Source: SIG603 sp963621245
GTDB taxonomy: Bacteria; Bacillota; Clostridia; Oscillospirales; Acutalibacteraceae
Direction: 5' to 3'
Assembly (NCBI GenBank): GCA_963621245.1
Contig: CAVFCW010000001.1
Coordinates: 434,001-498,000, forward strand
DNA: 64,000 nucleotides
Below the pieces are notes generated by a model. The model saw only the letters and a list, made by a program, of their open reading frames with translations, did no database searches and had not been told where the DNA came from. The translations under genes were made by a program, and so were the position numbers. Numbering within the stretch: position 1 is the stretch's first letter; every line of letters starts with the position of its first letter. Shown here one piece after another: positions 1 through 9,184 of this stretch.

Positions 1-106
1 CGGAAACAAATATGACTTTGCTTTCGGACTTAACTATTCGGGCGTTATAAATGACGACAGAGTTGAAAAATACTCCGTGCCGGCACTCACAAAACCGTCA
101 AGATAA
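1..106 (+). CDS. C-terminal end of an unidentified protein (partial)
   Basis: An open frame enters from the left edge in frame 2 and stops at TAA 104-106. The visible 34 residues (GNKYDFAFGLNYSG... ending TKPSR) are too few to assign a family. It is read towards uxuA, which lies on the other strand, and is followed by a hairpin with a T-rich tail, as expected at a gene end. The neighbouring uxuA might suggest a carbohydrate enzyme, but that is only a guess. Confidence 0.55.
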   Translation, partial: GNKYDFAFGLNYSGVINDDRVEKYSVPALTKPSR

Positions 107-142
107 AAAGAAAATAATAACCTCCAAGTATATTTCATAACG

Positions 143-187
143 AAATCGGCTCGAACAGCTTTCCGCTTGTCCGAACCGATTTTCTGT
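143..187 (+). terminator. Intrinsic terminator after the partial gene
   Basis: An imperfect hairpin pairs AATCGG with CCGATT and CGAACAG with CTTGTCCG, followed by a T-rich tail (TTTTCTGTTTT). It fits the end of the rightward partial gene and lies just before the convergent end of uxuA. Confidence 0.55.
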
Positions 188-210
188 TTTATTTTGTTCC
201 TTCTCAGCCT

Positions 211-1296
211 TTACGGCTCGATTTTATCGAGAAGATCCCACACGCCCAGCATATACTGCGTGCCGAGAGCACGGTCATACTTTCCGTAACCGGGACGGCA
301 AACGCCGGGGCCCTCTTCCCAGAGCTGTCTGCCGTGGTCGGGCCTTATGTATCCCTCCCACTTTGCCGAGTGGAGCGCCCTTAAAATATCTATTATTCCC
401 GTTTCGCCGCAAGAATCACGATGAGCCGCCTCAGAAAAATCTCCGTTCGGAAAATGATGAATGTTTCTTATGTGGGCAAACGCTATTCTGTCGGCGTAAT
501 GCGAGGCTATCTCGGCACAGTTGTTCTCGGGGTTTGCGTTAAGGCTTCCCGTGCAAAGCGTGAGACAGTTGTACGGGTTATCGATTGTCGACAGCAACTT
601 TCCGCAAGCGGCGTCATCCACCATAAGTCTTGGCAAGCCGAAAATGTCCCACGGCGGATCGTCCATGTGAATTGCCATTTTCACATCGGCTTCCTCACAG
701 GTCGGCATAACGGCATTAAGAAAATAGAAAAGGTTCTCCCACAATTTTTCTTTTGTTACGGGTGCATAAGCTTTGAAAAGCTCGTCAAGCTTTGCCATTC
801 TCTCAGGCTCCCAGCCGGGAAAAGTCATTCCGAATTTCTCCGTGAAACTCATGATATACTCAGCCATAGCCTTGTAATCGTCTTTTATCATGTCTTTCTG
901 ATAGAAGAGCGCAGTTGAGCCGTCTCCGACAGGGTGAAAAAGATCTGTTCTCGTCCAGTCGAAAATCGGCATAAAATTATAACAAATAACTTTAACGCCG
1001 TATTTTCCGAGATTTTTTATGCAGATCTTGTAATTTTCTATCAATGCGTCTCTTGTCGGTTTTCCTATTTTAATATCATCGTGAACATTCACCGACTCCA
1101 CAACCTCGGCGTCAAATCCGAAAGAGTGAATTTTCTCAACCTCGGCTTTTATCTCGTCCTCTTCCCAGATTTCGCCAGGCATTTTGCGGTGCAGTGCCCA
1201 AACAATGCTTGTCACGCCGGGAATTTGCTTTATATCGGCAAGAGTAATCGGATCGTTTCCCTCGCCGTACCATCGCCAACCCATTTTCATCGGCAT
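211..1296 (-). CDS. uxuA: Mannonate dehydratase
   Basis: The 361-residue product matches UxuA in length and in its N-terminal pattern (MGWRWYGEGNDPITLADIKQIPGV). Mannonate dehydratase converts D-mannonate to 2-keto-3-deoxy-D-gluconate in hexuronate (glucuronate) breakdown, in the cytoplasm, with a divalent metal. Family-like stretches include AIHMDDPPW, the TLCTGSLN segment and FAHIRN near the C terminus. The start ATG at 1296 follows GGAG with a 7-base spacer. No other uronate gene (uxaC, uxuB, kdgK) is visible, so the rest of the pathway must lie outside the window. It stands alone on the minus strand, divergent from the AEC transporter. Confidence 0.93.
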   Translation of the reverse strand: MPMKMGWRWYGEGNDPITLADIKQIPGVTSIVWALHRKMPGEIWEEDEIKAEVEKIHSFGFDAEVVESVNVHDDIKIGKPTRDALIENYKICIKNLGKYGVKVICYNFMPIFDWTRTDLFHPVGDGSTALFYQKDMIKDDYKAMAEYIMSFTEKFGMTFPGWEPERMAKLDELFKAYAPVTKEKLWENLFYFLNAVMPTCEEADVKMAIHMDDPPWDIFGLPRLMVDDAACGKLLSTIDNPYNCLTLCTGSLNANPENNCAEIASHYADRIAFAHIRNIHHFPNGDFSEAAHRDSCGETGIIDILRALHSAKWEGYIRPDHGRQLWEEGPGVCRPGYGKYDRALGTQYMLGVWDLLDKIEP

Positions 1297-1549
1297 ATTA
1301 CCACTCCTTATTAAATTTATCGGAATAAATTCTTAATGTAAGTATATTACAGCCGTTTGACTTTCTCAATATCGATTTTCATCATTTTCAAAGCACATAA
1401 TTTTCTGAATTTCAACCCACTCGATAGAATTTATCTATTAATCTATTCTATATAGGATTTTTATTAGTGTTGATTTTATCTTTCACGGCGGTTATACTTT
1501 CAAAGAGTTGATTTTTCAACTGAATCCGATGTTTATTTTGGAGATTTAT

Positions 1550-2494
1550 ATGTCTAACTTAATTTTCAGCGCAAATATAGTTATGCCGATTTTCTTCGTG
1601 ATAGTTCTCGGCTATTTGCTCAAACGCAAAGGTCTTCTGACGGACTCTTTCCGCTCGAAAGCCTCAACTCTTGTTTTCTACTACGCATTGCCGTGCTCGC
1701 TTTTTAAAAGCGTGGCGGGCTCCGACTTAAAAAGCGGATTTGATTTAAAATTCGTGCTGTATGTAGTCGGTTCAACCTTAGCCGTTTTTGTTCTCGCATG
1801 GTTCATAACTCCGCTTATCATAAAGGAGCGATCGCAGATTTCCGCAACCGTCCACGGCGCATACCGAGGAAATTTCGCATATGTCGGACTTGCCATTCTC
1901 ACAAATCTTCTCGGCACGTCAACTTTGCCGTGTTCCGTCCTCGTCATAGCCTTTGTCATTCCGATTTACTCGATTTTGGCGGTAATCGTTCTCTCTTACT
2001 ATGACCCAAGCGGAAAGAAACCATCGGTCAAAGAGCAGTTAATCAAGATAATCAAAAATCCGCTGATAGTTGCGATTTTCATCGGCATTCCGTTCTCTCT
2101 TCTGCAAATAAAAATGCCGAACATGATAGACAAAACCCTTTCTTACCTCGCCCAGCTTGCAACTCCGCTTGCTCTTCTTTTAATCGGTGCCAACTTAAAA
2201 CCCGAGACCTTCAAAAAGAAACCTAAGGGCATTATCCTTGGCACGCTTATTAAAATAGTGTTCGCACCGACGGTTTTCACGCTTCTCGCCATAGTTTTGG
2301 GCTTCCGTGGCGAGGCAATCGCAACGATATTTGTCATGCACGCCGTTCCCTCGGCAACAAACAGCTACATCATGACCGAGCAAATGGGCGGCGACGCCGA
2401 GCTTGGCGCCGGACTTGTCATGGCTACATCACTTCTGACGGTTATAACCATGACTATCGGCATATTTGCTTTAAAATCATTCGGACTTGTGTAA
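1550..2494 (+). CDS. AEC (auxin efflux carrier) family transporter
   Basis: About 314 residues and strongly hydrophobic, with roughly ten predicted membrane helices. The N terminus (FSANIVMPIFFVIVLGYLLKRKG) and the C-terminal MHAVPSATNSYIMTEQMGGD segment are typical of the AEC family, which carries malate or other organic anions in bacteria. I chose ATG 1550 because TTGGAG lies 8 bases upstream; an in-frame TTG at 1508 has no ribosome site and would add an unlikely leader. It is divergent from uxuA across about 250 bp, in which I recognise no operator. The substrate cannot be read from sequence. Confidence 0.85.
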   Translation: MSNLIFSANIVMPIFFVIVLGYLLKRKGLLTDSFRSKASTLVFYYALPCSLFKSVAGSDLKSGFDLKFVLYVVGSTLAVFVLAWFITPLIIKERSQISATVHGAYRGNFAYVGLAILTNLLGTSTLPCSVLVIAFVIPIYSILAVIVLSYYDPSGKKPSVKEQLIKIIKNPLIVAIFIGIPFSLLQIKMPNMIDKTLSYLAQLATPLALLLIGANLKPETFKKKPKGIILGTLIKIVFAPTVFTLLAIVLGFRGEAIATIFVMHAVPSATNSYIMTEQMGGDAELGAGLVMATSLLTVITMTIGIFALKSFGLV

Positions 2495-2496
2495 AC

Positions 2497-2536
2497 AAAA
2501 ATACTGTGAGTATTGTTTTGATACTCACAGTATTTT
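2497..2536. terminator. Bidirectional terminator
   Basis: A near-perfect hairpin (AATACTGTGAGTAT / ATACTCACAGTATT) is flanked by A-rich and T-rich tracts. It sits between the convergent AEC transporter and kinase genes and can serve both. Confidence 0.85.
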
Positions 2537-4801
2537 TTATTTTGCCAATTCGAATAATCCCGATGTTTTCAGGTTTCCTTCATTTTGCGTTTTTGTATTA
2601 TAAACAGTCAAATCTACGGGGTATTGATTATTGATACAAACATCAATTAGTTTTGCCACCCATGAATTTTCTTCCGTTATCTCCTCGCCGTTTGCAAAAG
2701 AGGAGAACACAAAGTTTTCCCCACTTTCGTCATATTTTCCCGCCAGCAGTTTGTAACCGTTAAGGTAACAAAGGTAAACCGTCTCTTGCTTATCGGAAAG
2801 AGATTTTGAAAAGCTAAAATCACTTACAGAAATTTCACTGCTGTCAGAATTATATAGGCTTGTCATTATGTATTGCTCCGAATACTCTCCCGACTTTGTG
2901 CAAAGATAAAATTTGTTTCCAAGCAGTGCCAAATCGGCAATATCCGTATCAAACAATCTTTTGTCGCTCGTTTTCACCGCAAGGAAAGAGTAAATCGGTG
3001 CATCGCATCCGACTGTAACGGCAGAAAGTGAATCCATATTCCCGAGCGCATACTTCACGCCGATGGCATCGAGCCTTTTTTTCAGTATTTCAGTGCAGTC
3101 AATTCGCTCTCCGTCAGACATAACCCCTTTAAAAATATATGTGACGCTGTTTTCTTCTTCATCGGCTGAAAAATCTGTATTTTTCGCCTGATTTTCTCCG
3201 AAATCCGCCTCGTCACTCTGCCAAGAAATCTGTTCTTCAATCTCGATTTCAAAGCTTTGCTCAAGCTGCTCGTGCGTCAGATTATATTCCAAAAGCTCGA
3301 GAAAAGACTCATTGTCATCGCTCACAATATAAAATCCGCTGCCGTCCTCTTTCGGTTCGGTTTTGTACGGCGTCACGGGCGGAGAAAGTTCTTCATCCTG
3401 TCGCAAAGAATATGAGTTATTCATATTTTTCAGCTTTTCCCCATTTTCTTCCAAAAAAGCATCGCTGAAACTTACATCAAGCTTAATTCCCGTGTCACTC
3501 TCCATAGGTTTAACCGAAATTTCACTTGTTCCGTCAACCGCTATGCTTTCTCCGCCACCTGTTGGCACCAAGCTGAGCGACACCGCCCTCGTAAGATATG
3601 CACGCAAAACGTACTCGGGAATTGAATCTTCCTCGACCGTGACCGATTTATAACCGTCGTCAGAAATTTCATTCTGCGGAAAATCTGATTTATTCAAAAT
3701 AAGGCTCAAAGTTCCGCCGTTTTCTTCGAGGTTAAAACTGCCGCTGACCACCGAAAAAAGTTTAAGCCTTTCTTCAAGAGTTTTTATAGATTCGTTGTAG
3801 CCCGCAACGGTAAATTCATCGGACGGAGTTAGCTTTATTTTGTACATGGTTTCAGGGTCATACTTTGGGGAAGCACTCTTAAAACTACTGAAAATAACCA
3901 CTGCCAACACGGCAATAACCGCAAAACATAAGGCTGTTATTCTCTTTTTCCTTTGGCTTTTTTCTTTGGCGTGAGAAGTTTTTGCCTCGGCTTTACTCTC
4001 TGTCGGCAGAATCCTTTCAATATCTTGGAGCATCTCTTTAGCCGTTTGATACCTATCGTTATACTTTACGGAAAGGCCTTTCATGAGAATGTTCTCAAGT
4101 CGGCTGTCAATCCCACAACCGAGCTCCGACGGTTTCTTTAGGTCATCGTCAAGCAATCTCGAGTAAGCCGATTCGGGCTTTTTCCCTGTAAGGCAATAAT
4201 AAAGCGTGGCGCAAAGAGAATAAATATCCGAGTATGCGCCTTGGTTTTCATCACCTGCCACCTGTTCAATGGGAGAAAAACCGTCCTTTAATATGCGTGA
4301 ATTATCATTTTCGCCTATGTTTCTTGCCGTGCCGAAATCAAAAAGCTTGAGACTGCAATCGAGAATATCGCTTTTATCGGTTTTTCCGCCGTCCTTTGCC
4401 GTTATCATAATGTTGTCGGGGGCAATGTCACGGTGAATTAGACCCTTGCCGTGAATTTCCTCCAGCGCTTTGAGAAGCGGTTTTGCCCAAACAAAAAGCT
4501 TTTGGGGTTCGATTGCTCCGTTTTTCTTCACATAGTCACTGAGCGTTTGACCCTCGAGATATTCAAGCACGATGTAGCTTTTATCGTTCTCCTCGAAATA
4601 ATCGAGAACACGCACGACATTGGGGCTTTTCACACTGCCGAGAATTTTTCCCTCATTAAGTCCCGAGGAATTAAGCTCCTTTATGCAAGCGGTCAGGTTT
4701 ATAGGTTCTTTCAAAGCCAAATAAGTTGAGGCAAAGCCTCCCTCACCAAGAGTTTTTATTATTTTGTAACCGTTAAGTTCTGTCCCCGGTGCAAGCGGCA
4801 T
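2537..4801 (-). CDS. Transmembrane eukaryotic-like Ser/Thr protein kinase with SecD-like outer domain
   Basis: A 754-residue kinase. The cytoplasmic part has the glycine loop (GEGGFAST, 19-26), VAIK-type Lys41, the catalytic loop HRDIAPDN (123-130) and DFG (155-157). The canonical APE is replaced by SPIEQ, common in bacterial kinases. One membrane helix lies around residues 285-308 after a basic stretch. The remaining ~440 residues are extracytoplasmic and lack PASTA repeats. Two stretches (around TLEERLKLF and EILKKRLDAIGV, each followed by beta-rich sequence) resemble the ferredoxin-like periplasmic repeats of SecD; this is my inference. ATG 4801 was chosen because AAAGGAG precedes it and the kinase fold starts at once; a longer frame to 4891 would overlap the upstream gene. 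It is the last of four genes whose other products are unknown. Confidence 0.9.
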   Translation of the reverse strand: MPLAPGTELNGYKIIKTLGEGGFASTYLALKEPINLTACIKELNSSGLNEGKILGSVKSPNVVRVLDYFEENDKSYIVLEYLEGQTLSDYVKKNGAIEPQKLFVWAKPLLKALEEIHGKGLIHRDIAPDNIMITAKDGGKTDKSDILDCSLKLFDFGTARNIGENDNSRILKDGFSPIEQVAGDENQGAYSDIYSLCATLYYCLTGKKPESAYSRLLDDDLKKPSELGCGIDSRLENILMKGLSVKYNDRYQTAKEMLQDIERILPTESKAEAKTSHAKEKSQRKKRITALCFAVIAVLAVVIFSSFKSASPKYDPETMYKIKLTPSDEFTVAGYNESIKTLEERLKLFSVVSGSFNLEENGGTLSLILNKSDFPQNEISDDGYKSVTVEEDSIPEYVLRAYLTRAVSLSLVPTGGGESIAVDGTSEISVKPMESDTGIKLDVSFSDAFLEENGEKLKNMNNSYSLRQDEELSPPVTPYKTEPKEDGSGFYIVSDDNESFLELLEYNLTHEQLEQSFEIEIEEQISWQSDEADFGENQAKNTDFSADEEENSVTYIFKGVMSDGERIDCTEILKKRLDAIGVKYALGNMDSLSAVTVGCDAPIYSFLAVKTSDKRLFDTDIADLALLGNKFYLCTKSGEYSEQYIMTSLYNSDSSEISVSDFSFSKSLSDKQETVYLCYLNGYKLLAGKYDESGENFVFSSFANGEEITEENSWVAKLIDVCINNQYPVDLTVYNTKTQNEGNLKTSGLFELAK

Positions 4802-4817
4802 GGTTTGTCTCCTTTTC

Positions 4818-5990
4818 TCAAAGCTTTGAAACGGCGTCCTCTTCCTCATAAATAAGTTTGTCGAGAAGCGACTTAGGATCGTCTGAAGCAAGTGCTTTTG
4901 TGATTATATAGTCGATTCTTCGGCTTTTTTCATCGAGCGTTTCAAATCGGCACGCCCTCAAAATATCGTTCATACGCGTGAAATCGAGCCGCATTCCCTC
5001 GTCCGCAATCTGAGAATTACAGCCAAAAAAGAGAATGCACAGCATAAGCATATTTCTCGAGATTCCGTCACCGGAAAGAATTTTCCTCATCAGGCTGTAT
5101 TCCTCCCAGTTTGGATCGTTTGCCTCCGAATCCGTCAAAAGCGCATAGCAATAAAAACGGTTGATTATTTCAAAAAGCTTGTTCGGACTTAATTTTGCTT
5201 TCTTTAGGCAAGCCGTTGTTTCTTCTCGGTTTAAGTTTGTGTGGCGGTTGGGGTCCATCTCCGAAATACTGCTGAGCGGCAAATCAAGATATATGTTTCG
5301 CTTTGTGTTTCTCGAAATTCCTTTTGACAGATAATATTCGACCTGCGTCGATATATAAAGGCAAAGATATTTACAAATGTAATATCTCGCTTTTTCTCTG
5401 CCCTCACAGAAATTTCTGATGTTCTCGCAGATATACGAAACGAATTCATCGTCTGTTTCAAGCCCCGTCAGTTTCTGCAAAGCCGTTTTAGTTCTCTCAA
5501 TCGTGAACTCCATTTGAGCGTACTCAAACGATGATTTTTTCACATAGAGTTTTATCTTTTCAAGCGGAAAAGCGGTATAAGATCCGTTTGCACCGCCTAT
5601 TAAAAATTCGTCCCAAACGCCTTCGCTTTCGAGCGATTTAAGCTCCGAAACCAGCTTTCTCCACACTTCAAATTTGAGCGCTTTCTTAAAGGCAAAAATA
5701 AGCGTTGCCTCGATTAAATCTCTTGAATAGAGCCGTCTCTCGCCCTTTTCTTCAAGCCTTTGATTAAGCGTTTCGAGATTCACGCCGTCAAAAAATCCCT
5801 TGCTGATAATTCGGTATCTCAAAGGATAACTCTGAATTTCGTTTTGAGCTTTCAGAAGTTTTTCAGTCGTGAGCCCCGTTATCATAAGGTTCTGTATTTC
5901 ATTTAATTTATCAAGCGAATAAAGCGCATCTTTTCCCGCAAGACCTATGATAAGATCGTCAAAAACATCTCTTTTCACCTTTCTTCCCAT
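4818..5990 (-). CDS. Hypothetical protein, kinase-operon partner
   Basis: 390 residues, hydrophilic and predicted cytoplasmic, with no signal peptide or membrane helix. Leu/Lys/Glu-rich helical segments dominate. I recognise no family. It ends 16 bp before the kinase start and begins 6 bp after the preceding gene, so it is almost certainly co-transcribed with the Ser/Thr kinase. The start ATG 5990 has a GGAGTGAG-type site upstream. Its position suggests a kinase substrate, adaptor or effector, but nothing in the sequence proves this. Confidence 0.8.
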   Translation of the reverse strand: MGRKVKRDVFDDLIIGLAGKDALYSLDKLNEIQNLMITGLTTEKLLKAQNEIQSYPLRYRIISKGFFDGVNLETLNQRLEEKGERRLYSRDLIEATLIFAFKKALKFEVWRKLVSELKSLESEGVWDEFLIGGANGSYTAFPLEKIKLYVKKSSFEYAQMEFTIERTKTALQKLTGLETDDEFVSYICENIRNFCEGREKARYYICKYLCLYISTQVEYYLSKGISRNTKRNIYLDLPLSSISEMDPNRHTNLNREETTACLKKAKLSPNKLFEIINRFYCYALLTDSEANDPNWEEYSLMRKILSGDGISRNMLMLCILFFGCNSQIADEGMRLDFTRMNDILRACRFETLDEKSRRIDYIITKALASDDPKSLLDKLIYEEEDAVSKL

Positions 5991-5996
5991 AGGTTC

Positions 5997-6431
5997 TCAC
6001 TCCTTAAACTCAATCCATTCCCTTAAAATCTTGCTGTTCTCTTTGATGTAACTTTCACGCAGTTTATCGGGAATTTTCCCCGAGACAAGCGCGTCAAAAT
6101 CGTCTTTAATCTCCGAAATCAAAGAATTTGCGTATCCGATTATGCTTTCTCTTTTTTGAATGTCGGCATATTCGCTCTCGGCAAGCTTTACCGTCAACAA
6201 ACACATCTTTCTTGTTATGCGCAAGGTGTATCTTGAAGAATCAAGTCTTTGAGAAATATAACCGCAATACCACCTCAAATTATACACAGCAAGCGAGGAA
6301 ACATCGCATTTTACTATCGGTAAATTACATATATAATATACTCCGCCGTCTCTTTTTTCAATACACATAATATTCCGTATTAATTTGAAATCTGTTTTTT
6401 TATTATACTCTGCCCACAAAGAGCAGGGCAC
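5997..6431 (-). CDS. Hypothetical small protein, kinase-operon partner
   Basis: Up to 144 residues and cytoplasmic, with a helical C-terminal half. The longest frame starts at GTG 6431 without a clear ribosome site; an internal ATG at 6368 has GGAA about six bases upstream and would give 123 residues starting MCIEKRDGG. I cannot decide between them. It lies 20 bp after the coiled-coil membrane protein gene and 6 bp before the 390-residue gene, and is part of the kinase operon. No family recognised. Confidence 0.65.
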   Translation of the reverse strand: MPCSLWAEYNKKTDFKLIRNIMCIEKRDGGVYYICNLPIVKCDVSSLAVYNLRWYCGYISQRLDSSRYTLRITRKMCLLTVKLAESEYADIQKRESIIGYANSLISEIKDDFDALVSGKIPDKLRESYIKENSKILREWIEFKE

Positions 6432-6451
6432 ATTTCTGAAATAAACTAAAA

Positions 6452-7396
6452 TCAGAACAAACGGTATATTCCGTCCGCACGGTTTCTGAATTCTATCTCG
6501 TTTCTTGCCTGTTCGGTGTTGAACTTGATTAATCTTGTGTTGCAGTCAAGGCTTGCCAAATGGCTGTTGGTAATTTCCTGATTGATTGCAACTTTTTCAA
6601 GTCTTGCCGCCGACTGATTAAACGACTCGTTTATGTCTCTCATAAATCGGGTTGTGTCCTTCGCCGCAAGAAAAAGTGCATGCTGATTGTGTTCGATGTT
6701 ATTTAGCTGAGCGCTTATTCTGTCGACTCTCGTGATTATTTTATCGAGTCTCGATTCGTTCTCGAAAATATTGTAAGCACCCTCATGCCCTGCAAGGCTG
6801 TCGCATCTGCCCGAGAAAAGATAATCGTAAAAAGAACTTACCGCTATCAAATTTCTGTAAGTCGGATAAATCACATTGTAGCCGTAAAGACGGTTAAGGC
6901 TTCTATTTACACTTGCCAAAATACTTGTGGTCTTGGCTATTCTCGTGTTAAGCAAAGCAATAAGCGCTTCATTGGATTTTTTCTTCGCCTGATATTTTCT
7001 GTAATCACCGCACTGTCTCTCGTAGATTTCATTGATATATTTGTTGTGTTTTTCAGAAAAAGGATTTTCCTCTTTGCCTTTGACGCCGTATCTTATCAGG
7101 TAAACCGCCAAAGCAAGCAAAGCGAGTATGAGCCACCACGGCTGCCAAGCGGCGCCGCCCATAAAAAACTCGTAGAAAATTATGCCTATGCCGAAAGCAA
7201 TCGCACCGCCCGTGAACTCCTTTATCTCCTTAAGTTCCCCTTTTTCGGGCATCGGCACGACTTCGATATTTCTGAGTCTGCCAATTTCGTCTCTTGTCTC
7301 TTTTATCACCTGTTCGAGGCGGTATTTCTCTTTTTCTCCCTGATAAACAACCGATATGTATTGTTTCAAATTATTGTTACTTAATACGTTTGCCAT
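6452..7396 (-). CDS. Membrane protein with flanking coiled coils, first gene of kinase operon
   Basis: 314 residues. An N-terminal helical region is followed by two membrane helices (about residues 65-110; GIGIIFYEFFMGG and WWLILALLALAVYLI), then long polar helical stretches with coiled-coil character, ending in a segment rich in Asn and Arg. Start ATG 7396 follows GGAGG with a 6-base spacer; the frame extends five codons further but with no site. I recognise no family. As first gene of the four-gene kinase unit it could be a membrane scaffold or kinase target; that is inference from position only. Confidence 0.78.
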   Translation of the reverse strand: MANVLSNNNLKQYISVVYQGEKEKYRLEQVIKETRDEIGRLRNIEVVPMPEKGELKEIKEFTGGAIAFGIGIIFYEFFMGGAAWQPWWLILALLALAVYLIRYGVKGKEENPFSEKHNKYINEIYERQCGDYRKYQAKKKSNEALIALLNTRIAKTTSILASVNRSLNRLYGYNVIYPTYRNLIAVSSFYDYLFSGRCDSLAGHEGAYNIFENESRLDKIITRVDRISAQLNNIEHNQHALFLAAKDTTRFMRDINESFNQSAARLEKVAINQEITNSHLASLDCNTRLIKFNTEQARNEIEFRNRADGIYRLF

Positions 7397-7434
7397 AATG
7401 AACCTCCGCAATTTTATGTGTTGATTTACTGTAG

Positions 7435-7638
7435 TTTAAATATACGGGATTCCGTCTGCAAATTTTTGCACCCAAAAAGGTCGTCCCCCTCACGCAAGAT
7501 GAGCTCGCCTCCGCCGTAAACGCTTCCCGTGTGCAAATCGCACGCATCTGCTCCGAATTCAGAAAGCAAGGACTTATTTCCTGTTCACGAGGTTCGGTGA
7601 CCGTGCTTGACTATGACGGACTTTTAAAGCTTTCTTAG
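7435..7638 (+). pseudogene. Crp/Fnr-type regulator, C-terminal HTH remnant
   Basis: An open stretch without a start codon encodes VPLTQDELASAVNASRVQIA followed by RICSEFRKQGLI, the helix-turn-helix of Crp/Fnr-family regulators, and a normal C-terminal tail ending at TAG 7636-7638. Everything N-terminal, including the cyclic-nucleotide-type domain, is missing, and an in-frame TAG lies at 7432. It is a decayed gene, probably left after a deletion next to the kinase operon. Confidence 0.8.
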
Positions 7639-7683
7639 TACAAATAAAAAATAATTTTCAGAAAACAATATAAAAGAGAATAT

Positions 7684-7717
7684 GAAAAAGCGTCCTCAAA
7701 AAAGAGAACGCTTTTTT
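7684..7717 (-). terminator. Terminator for AI-2E-type permease gene
   Basis: Hairpin AAGCGTCCTC / GAGAACGCTT with A-rich and T-rich flanks immediately beyond the stop of the leftward permease gene. It may work in both directions. Confidence 0.7.
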
Positions 7718-7718
7718 G

Positions 7719-8972
7719 CTATTCCTGTTCGTTTTGAACCGTTTCGCTTTCCTGTGGCTGCCTTGGGTTTTCTTCACTTTCAGCCGTAGGCGATTCGCCC
7801 GACAAAATGTAACTTCTTCCGTGATTTTTAAGTCCTCTCACGACAAATCTCTTCACCAAATCGTAGATGACCGCAAAAATCGGAACACCGATGAGGAATC
7901 CCAAGAAGCCGAAAATATGAGAGAAAAACATAATCGAGAAAAGTACCCAGAAACCGCTTATGCCGACGCTCTGAGAGAGAATTCTCGGGCCGAGTATATT
8001 TCCGTCTATCTGCTGAAGAATTATGATGAAGATGACGAAAATAATGCAGTTCGTTTTGGAGTCCATCAGAACCATCAAAGCTGTTGGCACAGCTCCGATG
8101 AACGGGCCGAAATACGGAATTATGTTTGTAACTCCGATGATAAGCGCAATAAGCAAGCTGTTCTGAAGTCCGTTCGTAAAGGAAAGTATCAGGCAGAAAA
8201 TATAGGTTATAACGCCGATAATTGCCGAATCGATAATCTTTCCGCCGAAAAATCCGATGAATATATCATCGATAAACTTGAGCTCGTCCATAATTTTATC
8301 GGCAAACTCGGGCGGGCAAATCGCATTGAGAACCGCTTTTCCCTGTCTCGAAAAGGTCTTTCTTCCGAGAAGAATGTAAACGCACACGATTGCGCCGATA
8401 AATACATTCTTGCAAAGAGCAATAATCGCATTGACCGTGTTGCTGAGACCGCCGACAAGGTTCGTGAAATAGCTCATAACATCGTTCGAGAACCAGTTGT
8501 CAAGATACTGCGAACTCGCGGTGATAGCCTGAGTGAGGTACTTCTGAATAGTCGGATTTGCAATGTGAAGATTGTTGACCCAGCGAGTCAGCCTTGTCAC
8601 CGCCTGCGGTATCGAATTCACAATCGTCGCAATACTGTTAATTGTCTGCGGAAGAACCGAAGCGACGAGTCCGTAAATGATAAGCAGCGTGATAAACATA
8701 ACTATTCCCACGCTGAGCGGTGAAATAATCTTTTTATGCTTCTCCGGAATAATCTTCTTTAGCTGTTCGTCCATAAAGTTGCACGGGCCTTTCAGAAGAT
8801 AAGCCAAAACGCCTCCGATAAAGAAGACCTCGACTCCCTTCCAGAGCCAAGTGACGCACGAGACAATCGAGCTTATGCGCAAAAGCATAAAGTACAGCAG
8901 CACAACGATTAAAATGGAGCTTGCGCCGGCTACCGTTGTGTTCATAAAGTCGCGAAAAGACTTTCTTTTCAC
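7719..8972 (-). CDS. AI-2E / PerM family membrane permease
   Basis: 417 residues with about eight membrane helices. Family features include the paired N-terminal helices, the long amphipathic central stretch with SIATIVNSIPQAV, and the C-terminal GVTNIIPYFGPFIGAVP and DGNILGPRI motifs characteristic of the AI-2E transporter family. Members are linked to quorum-signal export or ion/proton antiport, so the substrate is open. I prefer GTG 8972 (GGGGG seven bases upstream) over the TTG at 8978. The last residues are Glu/Gln-rich and cytoplasmic. It is a single-gene unit. Confidence 0.85.
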   Translation of the reverse strand: MKRKSFRDFMNTTVAGASSILIVVLLYFMLLRISSIVSCVTWLWKGVEVFFIGGVLAYLLKGPCNFMDEQLKKIIPEKHKKIISPLSVGIVMFITLLIIYGLVASVLPQTINSIATIVNSIPQAVTRLTRWVNNLHIANPTIQKYLTQAITASSQYLDNWFSNDVMSYFTNLVGGLSNTVNAIIALCKNVFIGAIVCVYILLGRKTFSRQGKAVLNAICPPEFADKIMDELKFIDDIFIGFFGGKIIDSAIIGVITYIFCLILSFTNGLQNSLLIALIIGVTNIIPYFGPFIGAVPTALMVLMDSKTNCIIFVIFIIILQQIDGNILGPRILSQSVGISGFWVLFSIMFFSHIFGFLGFLIGVPIFAVIYDLVKRFVVRGLKNHGRSYILSGESPTAESEENPRQPQESETVQNEQE

Positions 8973-9120
8973 AAACAATCCCCCTTTTTACTGTATACAG
9001 TCAAGATAATGATACTCTCATTTTGTTATTTTTTCAACAAAATAACTGTAAATTTATTGTGTTCGGGCATTCCTAACCGTGATGTTCCTCCGATAAATTC
9101 TCATATTCCTCGGAAAGCTG

Positions 9121-9149
9121 TGGACTTTTTCTTTGTCAGAAACTATAAT
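9121..9149 (+). promoter_or_regulatory. Sigma-A promoter of the aminopeptidase gene
   Basis: TGGACT (9121-9126) and TATAAT (9144-9149) with a 17-bp spacer, about 35 bp before the start codon. Confidence 0.5.
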
Positions 9150-9184
9150 ATCAGTATAGAATAATCTTAGGGGAGATGTTTAAA

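Noticed and set aside
7716..8723. 335-codon plus-strand frame opposite the AI-2E permease
   Set aside because: Highly charged, low-complexity shadow of a membrane protein gene.
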